The translations under genes were made by a program, and so were the position numbers. Source: Nocardioides potassii (GTDB taxonomy: Bacteria > Actinomycetota > Actinomycetes > Propionibacteriales > Nocardioidaceae). From it: a DNA stretch of 64,000 bases. The notes beneath the pieces are model-generated. The model was given only the letters and a program-made list of their open reading frames with translations, searched no databases and was not told the origin of the DNA. Shown here one piece after another: positions 35,133 to 45,344 of the stretch; within the stretch, counting starts at the first letter, position 1; every line of letters starts with the position of its first letter. The stretch spans positions 434,001-498,000 of the forward strand of contig NZ_JAKJHZ010000007.1 of the NCBI RefSeq assembly GCF_021648885.1. The letters are read 5' to 3'.

Positions 35133-35444
35133 GTGGCGCACCAGCCACCCAAGGCCGTGCAGGAGGCCGCCCAGCGCGCGGAGCGCTGGATCGAGGACGG
35201 CAAGGCCGGCAAGGGCTTCACCGACGTCGGTCGTCGGCGTGCCGCGCAGCTCGCCAAGGGCGAGGAGGTCAGCGACGACGTGGTCAAGAAGATGCAGGCC
35301 TACTTCGCCCGCCACACCGTCGACAAGGACGCCGAGGGCTTCACCCAGGGTGGCGACGGGTTCCCGTCGCCCGGGCGGGTGGCATGGGACGCCTGGGGTG
35401 GTGACGCAGGTGAGCGCTGGGTCCGTGGCATCGACCTCGACTGA
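35133..35444 (+). CDS. Small charged protein of unknown function
   Basis: A 103-residue soluble protein: an N-terminal helical part (AVQEAAQRAERWIEDG), a KGFTDVGRRRAAQLAKGEEVS stretch like a small DNA- or protein-binding helix pair (core GRRRAAQLAKG), and a C-terminal GDGFPSPGRVAWDAWGGD segment. GTG 35133 follows AGGAGGAGAA. TAGCGT at 35093-35098 is a probable -10. The BLUF gene overlaps its 3' end by 35 nt, so the two are one transcript. Confidence 0.7.
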   Translation: MAHQPPKAVQEAAQRAERWIEDGKAGKGFTDVGRRRAAQLAKGEEVSDDVVKKMQAYFARHTVDKDAEGFTQGGDGFPSPGRVAWDAWGGDAGERWVRGIDLD

Positions 35445-35886
35445 CGACGTGCTCGCCGATGACGCGGCGCTGCTCAGCCTGACCTACACGAGCGCCGCGA
35501 CCCGCCTGATGTCGGTGGCCGAGCTCGTCGAGCTGATCGAGCAGATCCGCCCCAAGAACGAGCGGCTGGGCGTGACGGGCCTGCTGCTCTACAGCGGCGG
35601 CAACGTGATCCAGACCCTCGAGGGGACGTCGTACGCCGTCGAGGCGCTGTTCGACGCGATCCAGGCCGACCCGCGCCACGGCGACGTGCACGTGGTCGAA
35701 CGCCGCTCGGTCGGCGAGCGCTCCTTCGCGACCTGGTCGATGGGGTTCCGCAACGTCTCGGCCCGCGAGGTCGCCGATATGCAGGACTTCGGCGCCTTCG
35801 CCCGCGACTCGGTGGGGCACGACCTCACCCCGCACGCCAGCTCGGCCTTCGAGCTGCTGGAGAAGTTCCGCGTCAACGCGCTCTGA
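35410..35886 (+). CDS. BLUF-domain blue-light photoreceptor
   Basis: A 158-residue short BLUF protein that binds FAD and senses blue light. All key residues are present in order: Tyr in LSLTYTSAA, Asn in RPKNERLGVTGLLLY, Gln in NVIQTLEGTS, and Trp and Met in FATWSMGF. After the photosensor domain only about 40 residues remain (RDSVGHDLTPHASSAFELLEKF), probably capping helices, so output must come through a partner. GTG 35410 is favoured by a G-rich stretch upstream; 35401 and 35449 are alternatives. It overlaps the upstream 103-residue protein, a candidate partner. Confidence 0.88.
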   Translation: MSAGSVASTSTDDVLADDAALLSLTYTSAATRLMSVAELVELIEQIRPKNERLGVTGLLLYSGGNVIQTLEGTSYAVEALFDAIQADPRHGDVHVVERRSVGERSFATWSMGFRNVSAREVADMQDFGAFARDSVGHDLTPHASSAFELLEKFRVNAL

Positions 35887-36000
35887 TCGCGTCACCCGCG
35901 ATGCCCCGCACGTCGCCAGCACGACGCCCGGGCGACGCGAGGGGGTGGCCGGGATCACCCGACGAGCGATTGGGCGCCGCCCGGGTCACCCGCCTAGGCT

Positions 36001-36187
36001 CGGGGACGAAAGGGAGTAGTCCCCAACAGGTGCGTCGACACGCTGACCTCCGGGTCCGGCGCACCGGGCCACCCTCGCGGTGGCGGACGAGACTTTCGAC
36101 CAGTTCACACGACTCCTGCATGGACGTGCCTGGTCGAAGGCGCGTCCCACTCCCGGGTCGTCCTCCGGCTGGGCCGGAGAGGCCACC
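36001..36187 (+). promoter_or_regulatory. Manganese (yybP-ykoY) riboswitch of the GDT1-type transporter
   Basis: TAGGCT at 35995-36000 would start RNA near 36007. The L1 signature AAAGGGAGTAGTCCCC (36009-36024) and the L3 signature CGAGAC (36088-36093) of the Mn2+ riboswitch are both present. A long paired arm (TTTCGACCAG with CTGGTCGAA) follows L3. Downstream, the stem 36163-36169 with 36173-36179 covers part of the GGAGAGG ribosome-binding site, a plausible translational switch. The regulated gene is a predicted manganese exporter, as is usual for this class. Confidence 0.85.
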
Positions 36188-36763
36188 ATGGAAGCCCTGC
36201 TGCTCAGCACCGCCGTCATCTTCGTCGCCGAGCTCGGCGACAAGTCGCAGCTCATGGCGATGACCTTCGCAACGCGCTACAAGGCGCGTGACGTCATCAT
36301 CGGCCTGACGATCGCCACGGCGATCGTCCACCTCGTCTCGGTGGGCATCGGTGCCGCCATCGGCGGGGCCTTCGCGGACTACCAGGGCGCGATCAACATC
36401 GTGGCCGGCATCGCGTTCCTCGGCTTCGCCGCCTGGACGTTGCGCGGCGACGAGCTCACCGACGAGGAGGCCGACAAGGTCCGCAACAGCCAGGGCGCGG
36501 CGATCCTCGCCGTCGGCGTCGCGTTCTTCCTCGCCGAGCTGGGCGACAAGACGATGCTCGCCACCATCACGCTGGCCACGCACGAGGGCTGGTTCGGCAC
36601 CTGGATCGGCTCGACCCTCGGCATGGTCGCGGCGGACGCGCTCGCGATCGCCGTCGGCGCCCTGCTCGGGCGCCAGCTGCCCGAGAAGGCCGTGCGGTAC
36701 GGCGCGACCGCGGCGTTCGTGGTCTTCGGTGTCCTGCTGGTCGTGCAGGGCGCGACCGCCTGA
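36188..36763 (+). CDS. UPF0016/TMEM165-GDT1 family manganese exporter
   Basis: A 191-residue membrane protein of six helices in two inverted halves. Each half carries the family signature ELGDK[ST]: FVAELGDKSQLMAM near residue 15 and FLAELGDKTMLATI near residue 120. The acidic residues form the cation site. Bacterial members export Mn2+ (or exchange Mn2+/Ca2+ for H+). ATG 36188 has GGAG 8 nt upstream. The Mn2+ riboswitch leader strongly supports manganese detoxification as the role. Confidence 0.92.
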   Translation: MEALLLSTAVIFVAELGDKSQLMAMTFATRYKARDVIIGLTIATAIVHLVSVGIGAAIGGAFADYQGAINIVAGIAFLGFAAWTLRGDELTDEEADKVRNSQGAAILAVGVAFFLAELGDKTMLATITLATHEGWFGTWIGSTLGMVAADALAIAVGALLGRQLPEKAVRYGATAAFVVFGVLLVVQGATA

Positions 36764-36772
36764 CCCCCCGGC

Positions 36773-36837
36773 CCACACGTGTCCGGGAGATGGCCCTCCG
36801 GGCCGCCGATGAGGGGCCACGTCCCGGACACGTGTGG
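36773..36837. terminator. Terminator-like hairpin after the manganese exporter
   Basis: A perfect 16-bp outer stem (36773-36788 with 36822-36837) and an inner 6-bp stem (36791-36796 with 36814-36819), starting 10 nt after the exporter stop. No T tract follows. Confidence 0.7.
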
Positions 36838-36895
36838 CGGCAGGCCCCACCCCTCCGGGCTGGACGTCGACCGCGCGGGTCGTACGTTGGGAGCC

Positions 36896-37771
36896 ATGCA
36901 GACTCGCACCCTCGGAAATCAGCAGGTCGGCGCCATCGGCCTCGGCCTCATGACCTTCGACCAGACCGGGACGCAGCCGCGCCAGCAGCTGCTCGACACC
37001 GTGACCGCCGCCCTCGACGCGGGCGTGACGCTCTTCGACACCGCCGACGCCTACGGCCCGGGTGGCGAGAAGGGCGCCGGCGCGCAGGGCGAGAACGAGC
37101 GCCTGATCGCCTCGATCCTCGACGAGCTCGGCGTGCGCGACCGGGTGTTGCTCGCCACCAAGGGCGGTCACGTCCGCACCGACGACGAGGGCGGCGGCTG
37201 GGACACCGACAGCTCCGCGGCCCACCTGAAGCAGGCCGTCGACGACAGCCTGCAGCGCCTCGGCGTGGACCAGCTGTTCCTGTGGCAGCACCACCGACCC
37301 GACCCGAAGGTGCCCTACGACGAGGTGATCGCCACGCTCAAGGAGATCGCCGACAGCGGCAAGGTCGCGCACATCGGCCTCTCCAACGCGAACCCGGACC
37401 AGATCAGGGCCGCGCACGCGGTCCTCGGCGACGCCCTCGTCAGCGTGCAGAACCAGTTCTCGCCGGCCTTCCGCAGCTCCAAGCCGGAGATCGACGTGTG
37501 CGACGAGCTCGGCCTCGCCTTCCTGCCCTGGAGCCCGCTCGGCGGGCTGTCCAACGCCAAGGAGCTCGCCGACAAGCACCCCGCCTTCGCCGAGATCGCC
37601 GAGGACCGCGGGGTCAGCGCCCAGCAGGTCGCCCTGGCGTGGGAGCTCGCGCAGTCGCCGGTCGTCATCCCGATCCCCGGGGCCAAGCGAGCCTCCTCGA
37701 TCACCGACTCCGCGGCCGCCGCGGACCTCGAGCTGACCGACGACGAGCTCGCGCGCCTCGACGCCAGCTGA
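36896..37771 (+). CDS. Aldo/keto reductase
   Basis: A 291-residue NADPH-dependent aldo/keto reductase. The catalytic tetrad is visible: Asp and Tyr in LFDTADAYGPGG, Lys in LLATKGGHV, His in LWQHHRPDP. The cofactor motif near the C-terminus is VVIPIPGAKRASSI. The barrel includes IGLSNANPDQI and FLPWSPLGG. TACGTT lies 7 nt before ATG 36896, so the start is leaderless. The substrate is not evident. An SDR gene follows closely. Confidence 0.9.
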   Translation: MQTRTLGNQQVGAIGLGLMTFDQTGTQPRQQLLDTVTAALDAGVTLFDTADAYGPGGEKGAGAQGENERLIASILDELGVRDRVLLATKGGHVRTDDEGGGWDTDSSAAHLKQAVDDSLQRLGVDQLFLWQHHRPDPKVPYDEVIATLKEIADSGKVAHIGLSNANPDQIRAAHAVLGDALVSVQNQFSPAFRSSKPEIDVCDELGLAFLPWSPLGGLSNAKELADKHPAFAEIAEDRGVSAQQVALAWELAQSPVVIPIPGAKRASSITDSAAAADLELTDDELARLDAS

Positions 37772-37782
37772 ACCGCTCGGCG

Positions 37783-38745
37783 ATGGGCAGGCCGCTCCTC
37801 ACCCGGGCCGTCGACACTGCGATGGACCGCTCACTGGTCCTCGGCTACACGACGATCGGCCTCGCGGTGAGGCGCGCCCTGCCCGGATGGCCACCCGACC
37901 CGGCTCCCCGCGCGCTCGAGGGCCGGCACGTCCTGGTCACGGGAGCGAGCTCGGGCCTCGGCATCGCGACCGTCGAGGGGCTCGCCGACCTCGGCGCGGT
38001 CGTGCACATGCTGGTGCGCGACGAGGCCAAGGGCTCGGGGGTCGCCGACCGGATCCGGGCCGCGCGGCCCGGCACGGAGCTCAGGCTCTGGCGCTGCGAC
38101 GTGGGCGACCTCGACGACGTACGACGCTTCGCTGCCGGGCTGGCCGCCGAGGTTCCGAGCCTCCACGCGATCGTGCACAACGCGGGCGTGATGCCGCCAA
38201 GGCGCACCGAGTCGCCGCAGGGCCACGAGCTCAGCATGGCCGTGCACGTCGTGGGGCCCGTGGTGATGACCGAGGCCCTGCGGGGCCCGCTCGCAGGTGG
38301 CCGGGTGGTGCTCGTGAGCAGCGGCGGGATGTACGGCCAGGCGCTGCGGGCGGACGACCCGGGCTACCTCACGGGCGACTACTCGCCGACGACGGCGTAC
38401 GCGCGCTCCAAGCGCTGGCAGGTCGAGATGGCCCCGCTGCTCGGCAAGCGGTGGGCGTCGGACGGCACCACCGTCGCGACGATGCACCCCGGATGGGCCG
38501 ACACCCCCGGGGTGCAGGAGTCGCTCCCGCGCTTCCGCTCGATCACCCGGCCGGTCCTGCGCGACGACGCCCAGGGTGCCGACACCAGCATCTGGCTGGC
38601 CGCCGTCGACCCGGCTCCGCCGACCGGGCTGTTCTGGCACGACCGGGTGGAGCGGCCGACGTCCCTGCTGCCGTCGACCCGCCCGTCGGACGACGTACGC
38701 GCGCGGGCGTGGGCGTGGCTGCAGGACGCGGCCGCGCTCGGGTAG
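37783..38745 (+). CDS. Short-chain dehydrogenase/reductase
   Basis: A 320-residue SDR with a 45-residue N-terminal extension that resembles DHRS12-type enzymes. The NAD(P) motif is VLVTGASSGLGIATVEG, then HNAGVMPP, and the catalytic residues are Ser in LVSSGGMYG with Tyr and Lys in TAYARSKRW. PGWADTPG follows. It begins 11 nt after the aldo/keto reductase stop, so both are probably one transcript. Substrate unknown. Confidence 0.87.
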   Translation: MGRPLLTRAVDTAMDRSLVLGYTTIGLAVRRALPGWPPDPAPRALEGRHVLVTGASSGLGIATVEGLADLGAVVHMLVRDEAKGSGVADRIRAARPGTELRLWRCDVGDLDDVRRFAAGLAAEVPSLHAIVHNAGVMPPRRTESPQGHELSMAVHVVGPVVMTEALRGPLAGGRVVLVSSGGMYGQALRADDPGYLTGDYSPTTAYARSKRWQVEMAPLLGKRWASDGTTVATMHPGWADTPGVQESLPRFRSITRPVLRDDAQGADTSIWLAAVDPAPPTGLFWHDRVERPTSLLPSTRPSDDVRARAWAWLQDAAALG

Positions 38746-38758
38746 AGCGCGGCGGAAG

Positions 38759-38775
38759 ACTTGACTCGTTCAAGT
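38759..38775. promoter_or_regulatory. Fur-family (CatR/FurA) operator before the regulator-katG operon
   Basis: ACTTGACTCGTTCAAGT: perfect 6-bp arms around a 5-bp centre, 23 bp before the regulator start. It overlaps a TTGACT that could serve as -35. It resembles the operators of FurS/CatR repressors that control peroxidase genes in Streptomyces. Confidence 0.75.
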
Positions 38776-38797
38776 AAAGGGGGCAGGGTGGAAATCG

Positions 38798-39247
38798 ATG
38801 GACCACCACGACGCCGAGGCTGACTTCGAGGGGCTGCTGCGGGCCGCCGACCTGCGGGTCACCCGGCCGCGCCTCGCCGTGCTGCGAGCCGTGGGCCGCC
38901 AGCCGCACGCCGACACCGGCAGCGTCCTCGCGGCCGTCCGGACCGAGGAGCCGACCGTCTCGCACCAGGCCGTCTACGACGTCCTCGGCGTGCTGAGCGA
39001 GTCCGGCCTCGTCCGCCGGATCCAGCCGGCCGGCTCGGTCGCGCGCTACGAGCTGCGGGTCGGCGACAACCACCACCACGTGGTCTGCCGCTCGTGCGGC
39101 ACGGTCGCCGACGTCGACTGCGCGGTCGGCGTACGCCCGTGCCTCCATGCCTCCGACTCCCACGGCTTCGTCATCGACGAGGCCGAGGTCACCTACTGGG
39201 GCCTGTGCCCCGCCTGCGCCACCCAGAAGTCCGCCACCAGCAACTGA
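38798..39247 (+). CDS. furA: Fur-family peroxide/iron-responsive repressor of katG
   Basis: A 149-residue Fur-family repressor. The winged helix is at residues 10-85 (LRVTRPRLAVLRAVG, then TVSHQAVYDVLGVLSESGLV). The dimerisation domain has the metal-binding NHHHVVCRSCGTVADVDC motif, the DSHGFVIDEAEVTYWG strand and a second CPAC pair for structural zinc. It lies 9 nt upstream of katG, the conserved furA-katG (catR-catA) arrangement, and probably represses its own operon until oxidised by peroxide. Confidence 0.9.
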   Translation: MDHHDAEADFEGLLRAADLRVTRPRLAVLRAVGRQPHADTGSVLAAVRTEEPTVSHQAVYDVLGVLSESGLVRRIQPAGSVARYELRVGDNHHHVVCRSCGTVADVDCAVGVRPCLHASDSHGFVIDEAEVTYWGLCPACATQKSATSN

Positions 39248-41530
<2,283 letters not shown>

Positions 41531-41534
41531 CCCG

Positions 41535-42290
41535 GTGGCCGTGCAGACGGAGCACTTCAAGGGAACCGACCTCGCGGGCGACCGGTGGGTGCCGTGGTAC
41601 CTGCCCCACTGGTCGTCCCGCGAGGAGTCGCGGGCGACGTACGACGTCGCGTCCTCGGTGCTCCGTCTGCGCATCCCCACCACCCAGGGACTGTGGTGCG
41701 CCGAGCGGCACCACCCGGTGCTGCGCACCTCGAGCGTCGCGTCCGGGCTGTACGCCGGACCGCTTGGGTCCACCGTCGGGCAGCAGCCCTTCGCCGACGG
41801 CCTGACGGTCTCCGAGGAGCAGGAGCCCTTCCGGGGCTGGCTCGTCGAGGGCGGACGGCTGACCGTGCGCGCCCGGGCCGACCTGACCGCCCGCTCGATG
41901 GTGTCGGTCTGGCTGACCGGTTTCGAGGACGAGCCCGACCGGTGCGGCGAGGTGTGCGTGTTCGAGGTCTTCGGCGACACCGTGACGCCGTCGTCCGCAG
42001 GGGTCGGGGCCGGTGTGCACGCGTTCCGCGACCCGTCGCTGCGCGAGGACTTCTCGGTCACCCCGGTCGAGCTCGACCTGCGCGAGTGGCACGACTTCAC
42101 CGTGACGATGTCGGCCGACGGCTGCACCTGGTCGGTCAACGGACAGCCGCTGCGGACCGGCGACCAGTGCCCGTCGTACCCGCTCCAGATCTTCGTCGGC
42201 GTCTTCGACTTCCCCGACCGCGAGGACGGCACGACCCGCGACCACGAGCCGACCTTCGAGGTCGACTCGATCGTCCACGAGGTCGGCTGA
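41535..42290 (+). CDS. GH16-like concanavalin-fold protein
   Basis: A 251-residue cytoplasmic protein without signal peptide. The layout WVPWYLPHWSSREESRATYDV, RLRIPTTQGLWCAE, ASGLYAGPLGSTVGQQPF, SMVSVWLTGFEDEPDRCGE and LQIFVGVFDFP is that of an actinobacterial GH16-like family. The GH16 catalytic motif ExDxxE reads EVCVFE here, keeping both glutamates but with Cys for the central Asp. Activity on a polysaccharide is therefore uncertain. GTG 41535 lies 4 nt after the katG stop, probably as part of the same transcript. Confidence 0.7.
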   Translation: MAVQTEHFKGTDLAGDRWVPWYLPHWSSREESRATYDVASSVLRLRIPTTQGLWCAERHHPVLRTSSVASGLYAGPLGSTVGQQPFADGLTVSEEQEPFRGWLVEGGRLTVRARADLTARSMVSVWLTGFEDEPDRCGEVCVFEVFGDTVTPSSAGVGAGVHAFRDPSLREDFSVTPVELDLREWHDFTVTMSADGCTWSVNGQPLRTGDQCPSYPLQIFVGVFDFPDREDGTTRDHEPTFEVDSIVHEVG

Positions 42291-42719
42291 GTGGTCGACC
42301 GCGCAACACCCAACCTGCCGTCCCGCGACCTCGAGGCGACGGCCGCGTTCTACGCCGCGATCGGGTTCGCGACGACGTACCGCGACCCGGGCTGGCTCAT
42401 CCTCGAGCGCGGCTCGCTCGTGCTGGAGTTCTTCCACGACCCGGGCGTGGACCCGGCCACCACGTCGGCAGGCTCGTGCCTGCGTGTCGACGACGTCGAT
42501 GCGCTGTATGCCGCGTGCGCGGCCGCGGGCATCCAGGAGACGCACCTCGGCTGGCCCCGGCTGCACCCGCCGCAGGTCGAGGACTCAGGCCTGCGGATCG
42601 GCGCCCTGGTCGACCCCGACGGCAGCCTGCTCAGGCTGGTCCAGAATCACCGTGACCCCGTCGCCGACGCGGATCGTGCCGGAGGAGAGCAGCCGGAACA
42701 CCGTCCCGCCGCGGGGTGA
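42291..42719 (+). CDS. Bleomycin-resistance/VOC-family protein
   Basis: A 142-residue protein of the vicinal-oxygen-chelate fold, closest to bleomycin-binding resistance proteins: TPNLPSRDLEATAAFYAAIGF, then PGWLILERGSLVLEFFHDP and VDPDGSLLRLVQNH. Its GTG start follows the GH16-like stop directly with no spacer. The last 45 codons run antisense through the MOSC gene for 135 bp. Drug binding is inferred from the family. Confidence 0.82.
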   Translation: MVDRATPNLPSRDLEATAAFYAAIGFATTYRDPGWLILERGSLVLEFFHDPGVDPATTSAGSCLRVDDVDALYAACAAAGIQETHLGWPRLHPPQVEDSGLRIGALVDPDGSLLRLVQNHRDPVADADRAGGEQPEHRPAAG

Positions 42720-43079
42720 CTTCAAGGCCTGCATCGCGCCGGGCCCGAGCCAGTCGTCGAGCAGCCGGCACGGCGCGGCGATCCGGACGACCTCGAGCTC
42801 GACGTCGCCGATCCGCATGCGCTCCCCCGGCCGGGTCGGGATCGGTCCGTGGTCGAGCGTGACGTTGCGCCGCGTGAGGCCCGGGTCGACCGGGCGCCCG
42901 AGCACCTCCTCGGCGGCGGCGAGGTCGTCGAGCGCCTGCACCGTCACGTGGCGGTGCTTCGCACCGTGGTAGCGGTCTCCGACCAGGCCGACCCCCGCCT
43001 CGGCCTCCACGGCGTCGACCGACCTCGTCGGGATCTTCCGGCCGGGTGCGAGGTGGATGGCGGCGACGCGGGAGTTCAC
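42585..43079 (-). CDS. MOSC-domain protein
   Basis: A 164-residue stand-alone MOSC domain: VGDRYHGAKHRHVTVQAL, TRRNVTLDHGPIPTRPGERMRIGDVELEV (core RRNVTLDHG) and the conserved cysteine in RIAAPCRLLDDW. MOSC domains handle sulfur or bind molybdenum cofactor. GTG 43079 is chosen because TACCGT (43087-43092) lies 7 nt upstream, so the start is leaderless. The C-terminus overlaps the convergent VOC gene. Confidence 0.82.
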   Translation of the reverse strand: MNSRVAAIHLAPGRKIPTRSVDAVEAEAGVGLVGDRYHGAKHRHVTVQALDDLAAAEEVLGRPVDPGLTRRNVTLDHGPIPTRPGERMRIGDVELEVVRIAAPCRLLDDWLGPGAMQALKSPRGGTVFRLLSSGTIRVGDGVTVILDQPEQAAVGVDQGADPQA

Positions 43080-43248
43080 GCCACGGACGGTACTTCGTGG
43101 CCGAGTCCTACGGTTGTCGGCCCAGATCTCGGCTGACAACCGTTGTGGTCACCGGACATCCGGTGACTCCAGCCCGGCCCCTGTCTGTCTGTACGACGTC
43201 CGCCCAATGCGGTCGCGGAGCGTCCGCAACCCCGGGCATGCTCGGACG

Positions 43249-43851
43249 ATGGACACTCACCTCCTCGACGCCAAGGGCGCGCTGCAGCACTACCTGCAGG
43301 GTGCGCGCGACCCGATCCTCTGGAAGCTCGACGGGCTCGGCGAGCGCGACCTGCGGTTGCCCCGGACGCCGACCGGCACCAACCTGCTCGGCATCGTCCG
43401 CCACGTCGCCAACGTCGAGATCGGCTACTTCGGCCCGACCTTCGGCCGTGAGTGGCCCGACCCAGACCACCCCCTCTTCGTCACGGACGAGCAGGCCGAC
43501 GCCGACCCGCAGGCGGACTGGTGGGTGCCGGCGGAGGTGAGCGCCGCCGAGGTGATCGACTTCTACCGCGCGGTCTGGGCCTTCAGCGACGCGACCATCG
43601 CGGACCTCGACCTCGACGCCCGCGGAGCGGTACCGTGGTGGCCGCCGGACCACCGCGACGTCTCCCTCGCCCGCATCATCGTGCACGTCATCTCCGACAC
43701 CACCCGGCACGGCGGCCACGCCGACATCCTGCGTGAGGCCATCGACGGCGCCGCCGGGCTCCGGCCGGAGTCCACCAACCTGCCCGACCTCGACTGGGCG
43801 TCGTACACCGCGCGGCTGACCGCAGTCGCCGAGCAGTTCCCGCCGGACTAG
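43249..43851 (+). CDS. DinB-like (DUF664) protein
   Basis: A 200-residue four-helix-bundle protein of the DinB/DUF664 group. The first helix reads ALQHYLQGARDPILWKLDGL. The metal-binding histidines are in GIVRHVANVEIGYFG, and HVISDTTRHGGHADILRE gives the C-terminal HxxxH-type pair. DinB-like proteins include thiol transferases that use mycothiol or bacillithiol; this one is not assigned. A weak -10 (CATGCT) lies 6 nt before ATG 43249. A second member of the family is at 48409. Confidence 0.83.
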   Translation: MDTHLLDAKGALQHYLQGARDPILWKLDGLGERDLRLPRTPTGTNLLGIVRHVANVEIGYFGPTFGREWPDPDHPLFVTDEQADADPQADWWVPAEVSAAEVIDFYRAVWAFSDATIADLDLDARGAVPWWPPDHRDVSLARIIVHVISDTTRHGGHADILREAIDGAAGLRPESTNLPDLDWASYTARLTAVAEQFPPD

Positions 43852-43907
43852 TCAGAGGAGAGCAGAAAGTCGGAGGCGCTGTCGGCGGTGAGCCCTACTG
43901 TCGGGTG

Positions 43908-45326
43908 ATGCCCATCGACGAGGTCGACCCGGTCCCGGCGGACCCCGCCGCGCCCCAGGTCGAGGCGCACCTCCCGCCCGGGGTGACCCGCGGGCCGGAG
44001 ACGATGCGCGCGTTCCACGCGGTGCTGGGCAACACGCTCGTGGCCAACGTGACGTCGAGCTTCCTGTGGTTCGCGCTGACGTTCTGGGCCTACCTCGAGA
44101 CACGGTCGGTGATGGCGACGGCGATTATCGGCGGCGGCTTCATGCTGTTCACGGCGGTGTGCGGCACGTGGTTCGGCACGCTCGTCGACCGCCACCGCAA
44201 GAAGCAGGTGATCGTCGCGTCGTCCACGGTCACCCTGGTGGCCTATACGGTGTCGGGACTGTTGTGGCTCCTCCTCGGCGAGCGCCGCCTCGCCGACTGG
44301 GAGAGCCCGGCGTTCTGGTTGTTCACCGTCGTGATCCTGGCCGGCAGCGTGGTCGAGAGCATGCGCAACATCGCGCTGTCGACGACGGTGACGCTCCTCG
44401 TCCCGGAGGACGGGCGCGACAAGGCCAACGGACTGGTCGGCACCGTCCAGGGTGTCGCCTTCATGATCACCAGCGTCTTCAGCGGGTTGAGCGTCGGCCT
44501 GCTCGGCATGGGCTGGACCCTGGCCATCGCGATCGCGCTGACGGGCGCCTCGCTGCTGCACCTCCTGCCGATCACGATCCCCGAGCTGGCTCCCGAACCG
44601 GACGAGGGCGGCTCGAAGCTCGACGTGCGCGGGGCGATCGCCGCGATCCGCGTGGTGCCGGGACTGGTCGCGCTGATCCTGTTCTCGACGTTCAACAACC
44701 TGGTGAGCGGGGTCTACATCGCGCTGATGGATCCCTACGGCCTGACCCTCTTCAGCGTCGAGACGTGGGGGCTGGTCCTCGGCGTCACCGGTCTGGGTTT
44801 CGTGGTCGGCGGCGGACTCGTCGCCAGGTTCGGCCTCGGCGCCAACCCGGTCCGCACGCTGCTGCTGGTCAACCTCGGCATCGCCGTGCTCGGCATGACC
44901 TTCACGGCGCGTGAGTGGGCGTGGCTCTACGTCGTGGGCATCTTCGCCTTCATGGCGGTCATCCCGGCCGCCGAGTCCGCCGAGCAGACGATCCTGCAGC
45001 GGGTGGTCCCGTTCCGGACCCAGGGTCGCGTGTTCGGCTTCGCCCAGAGCGTCGAGCTCGCCGCCAGCCCCATCTCCGCGTTCCTGATCGGCCCGATCGC
45101 CGAGTTCTGGCTGATCCCCTACATGGAGTCGTCCGACGGTCGCTCCACGTGGGGCTGGCTGGTCGGCAGCGGCGAGGCTCGTGGCATCGCGCTCGTATTC
45201 ATCGCGGCCGGCGCGATCATGCTCGTCACCGTCCTGCTCGCGCTCGCCTCCGCGCCCTACCGCCGGCTGTCGACGGCATACGCCGTCGCGCCGCCGCAGC
45301 AGCTCGAGGGCAGCGCCCCCGCTTGA
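43908..45326 (+). CDS. MFS exporter
   Basis: A 472-residue major facilitator transporter with 12 expected helices. The loop 2-3 motif is GTLVDRHRKKQV, and FGFAQSVELAASPISAFLIGP marks the C-terminal half, as in MFS_3/enterobactin-exporter-like drug efflux proteins. ATG 43908 lies 6 nt after TACTGT (43896-43901), so translation is leaderless; the GTG one codon earlier is too close. The substrate is unknown. Confidence 0.87.
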   Translation: MPIDEVDPVPADPAAPQVEAHLPPGVTRGPETMRAFHAVLGNTLVANVTSSFLWFALTFWAYLETRSVMATAIIGGGFMLFTAVCGTWFGTLVDRHRKKQVIVASSTVTLVAYTVSGLLWLLLGERRLADWESPAFWLFTVVILAGSVVESMRNIALSTTVTLLVPEDGRDKANGLVGTVQGVAFMITSVFSGLSVGLLGMGWTLAIAIALTGASLLHLLPITIPELAPEPDEGGSKLDVRGAIAAIRVVPGLVALILFSTFNNLVSGVYIALMDPYGLTLFSVETWGLVLGVTGLGFVVGGGLVARFGLGANPVRTLLLVNLGIAVLGMTFTAREWAWLYVVGIFAFMAVIPAAESAEQTILQRVVPFRTQGRVFGFAQSVELAASPISAFLIGPIAEFWLIPYMESSDGRSTWGWLVGSGEARGIALVFIAAGAIMLVTVLLALASAPYRRLSTAYAVAPPQQLEGSAPA

Positions 45327-45344
45327 GGCAGGACCGGGAATCCG

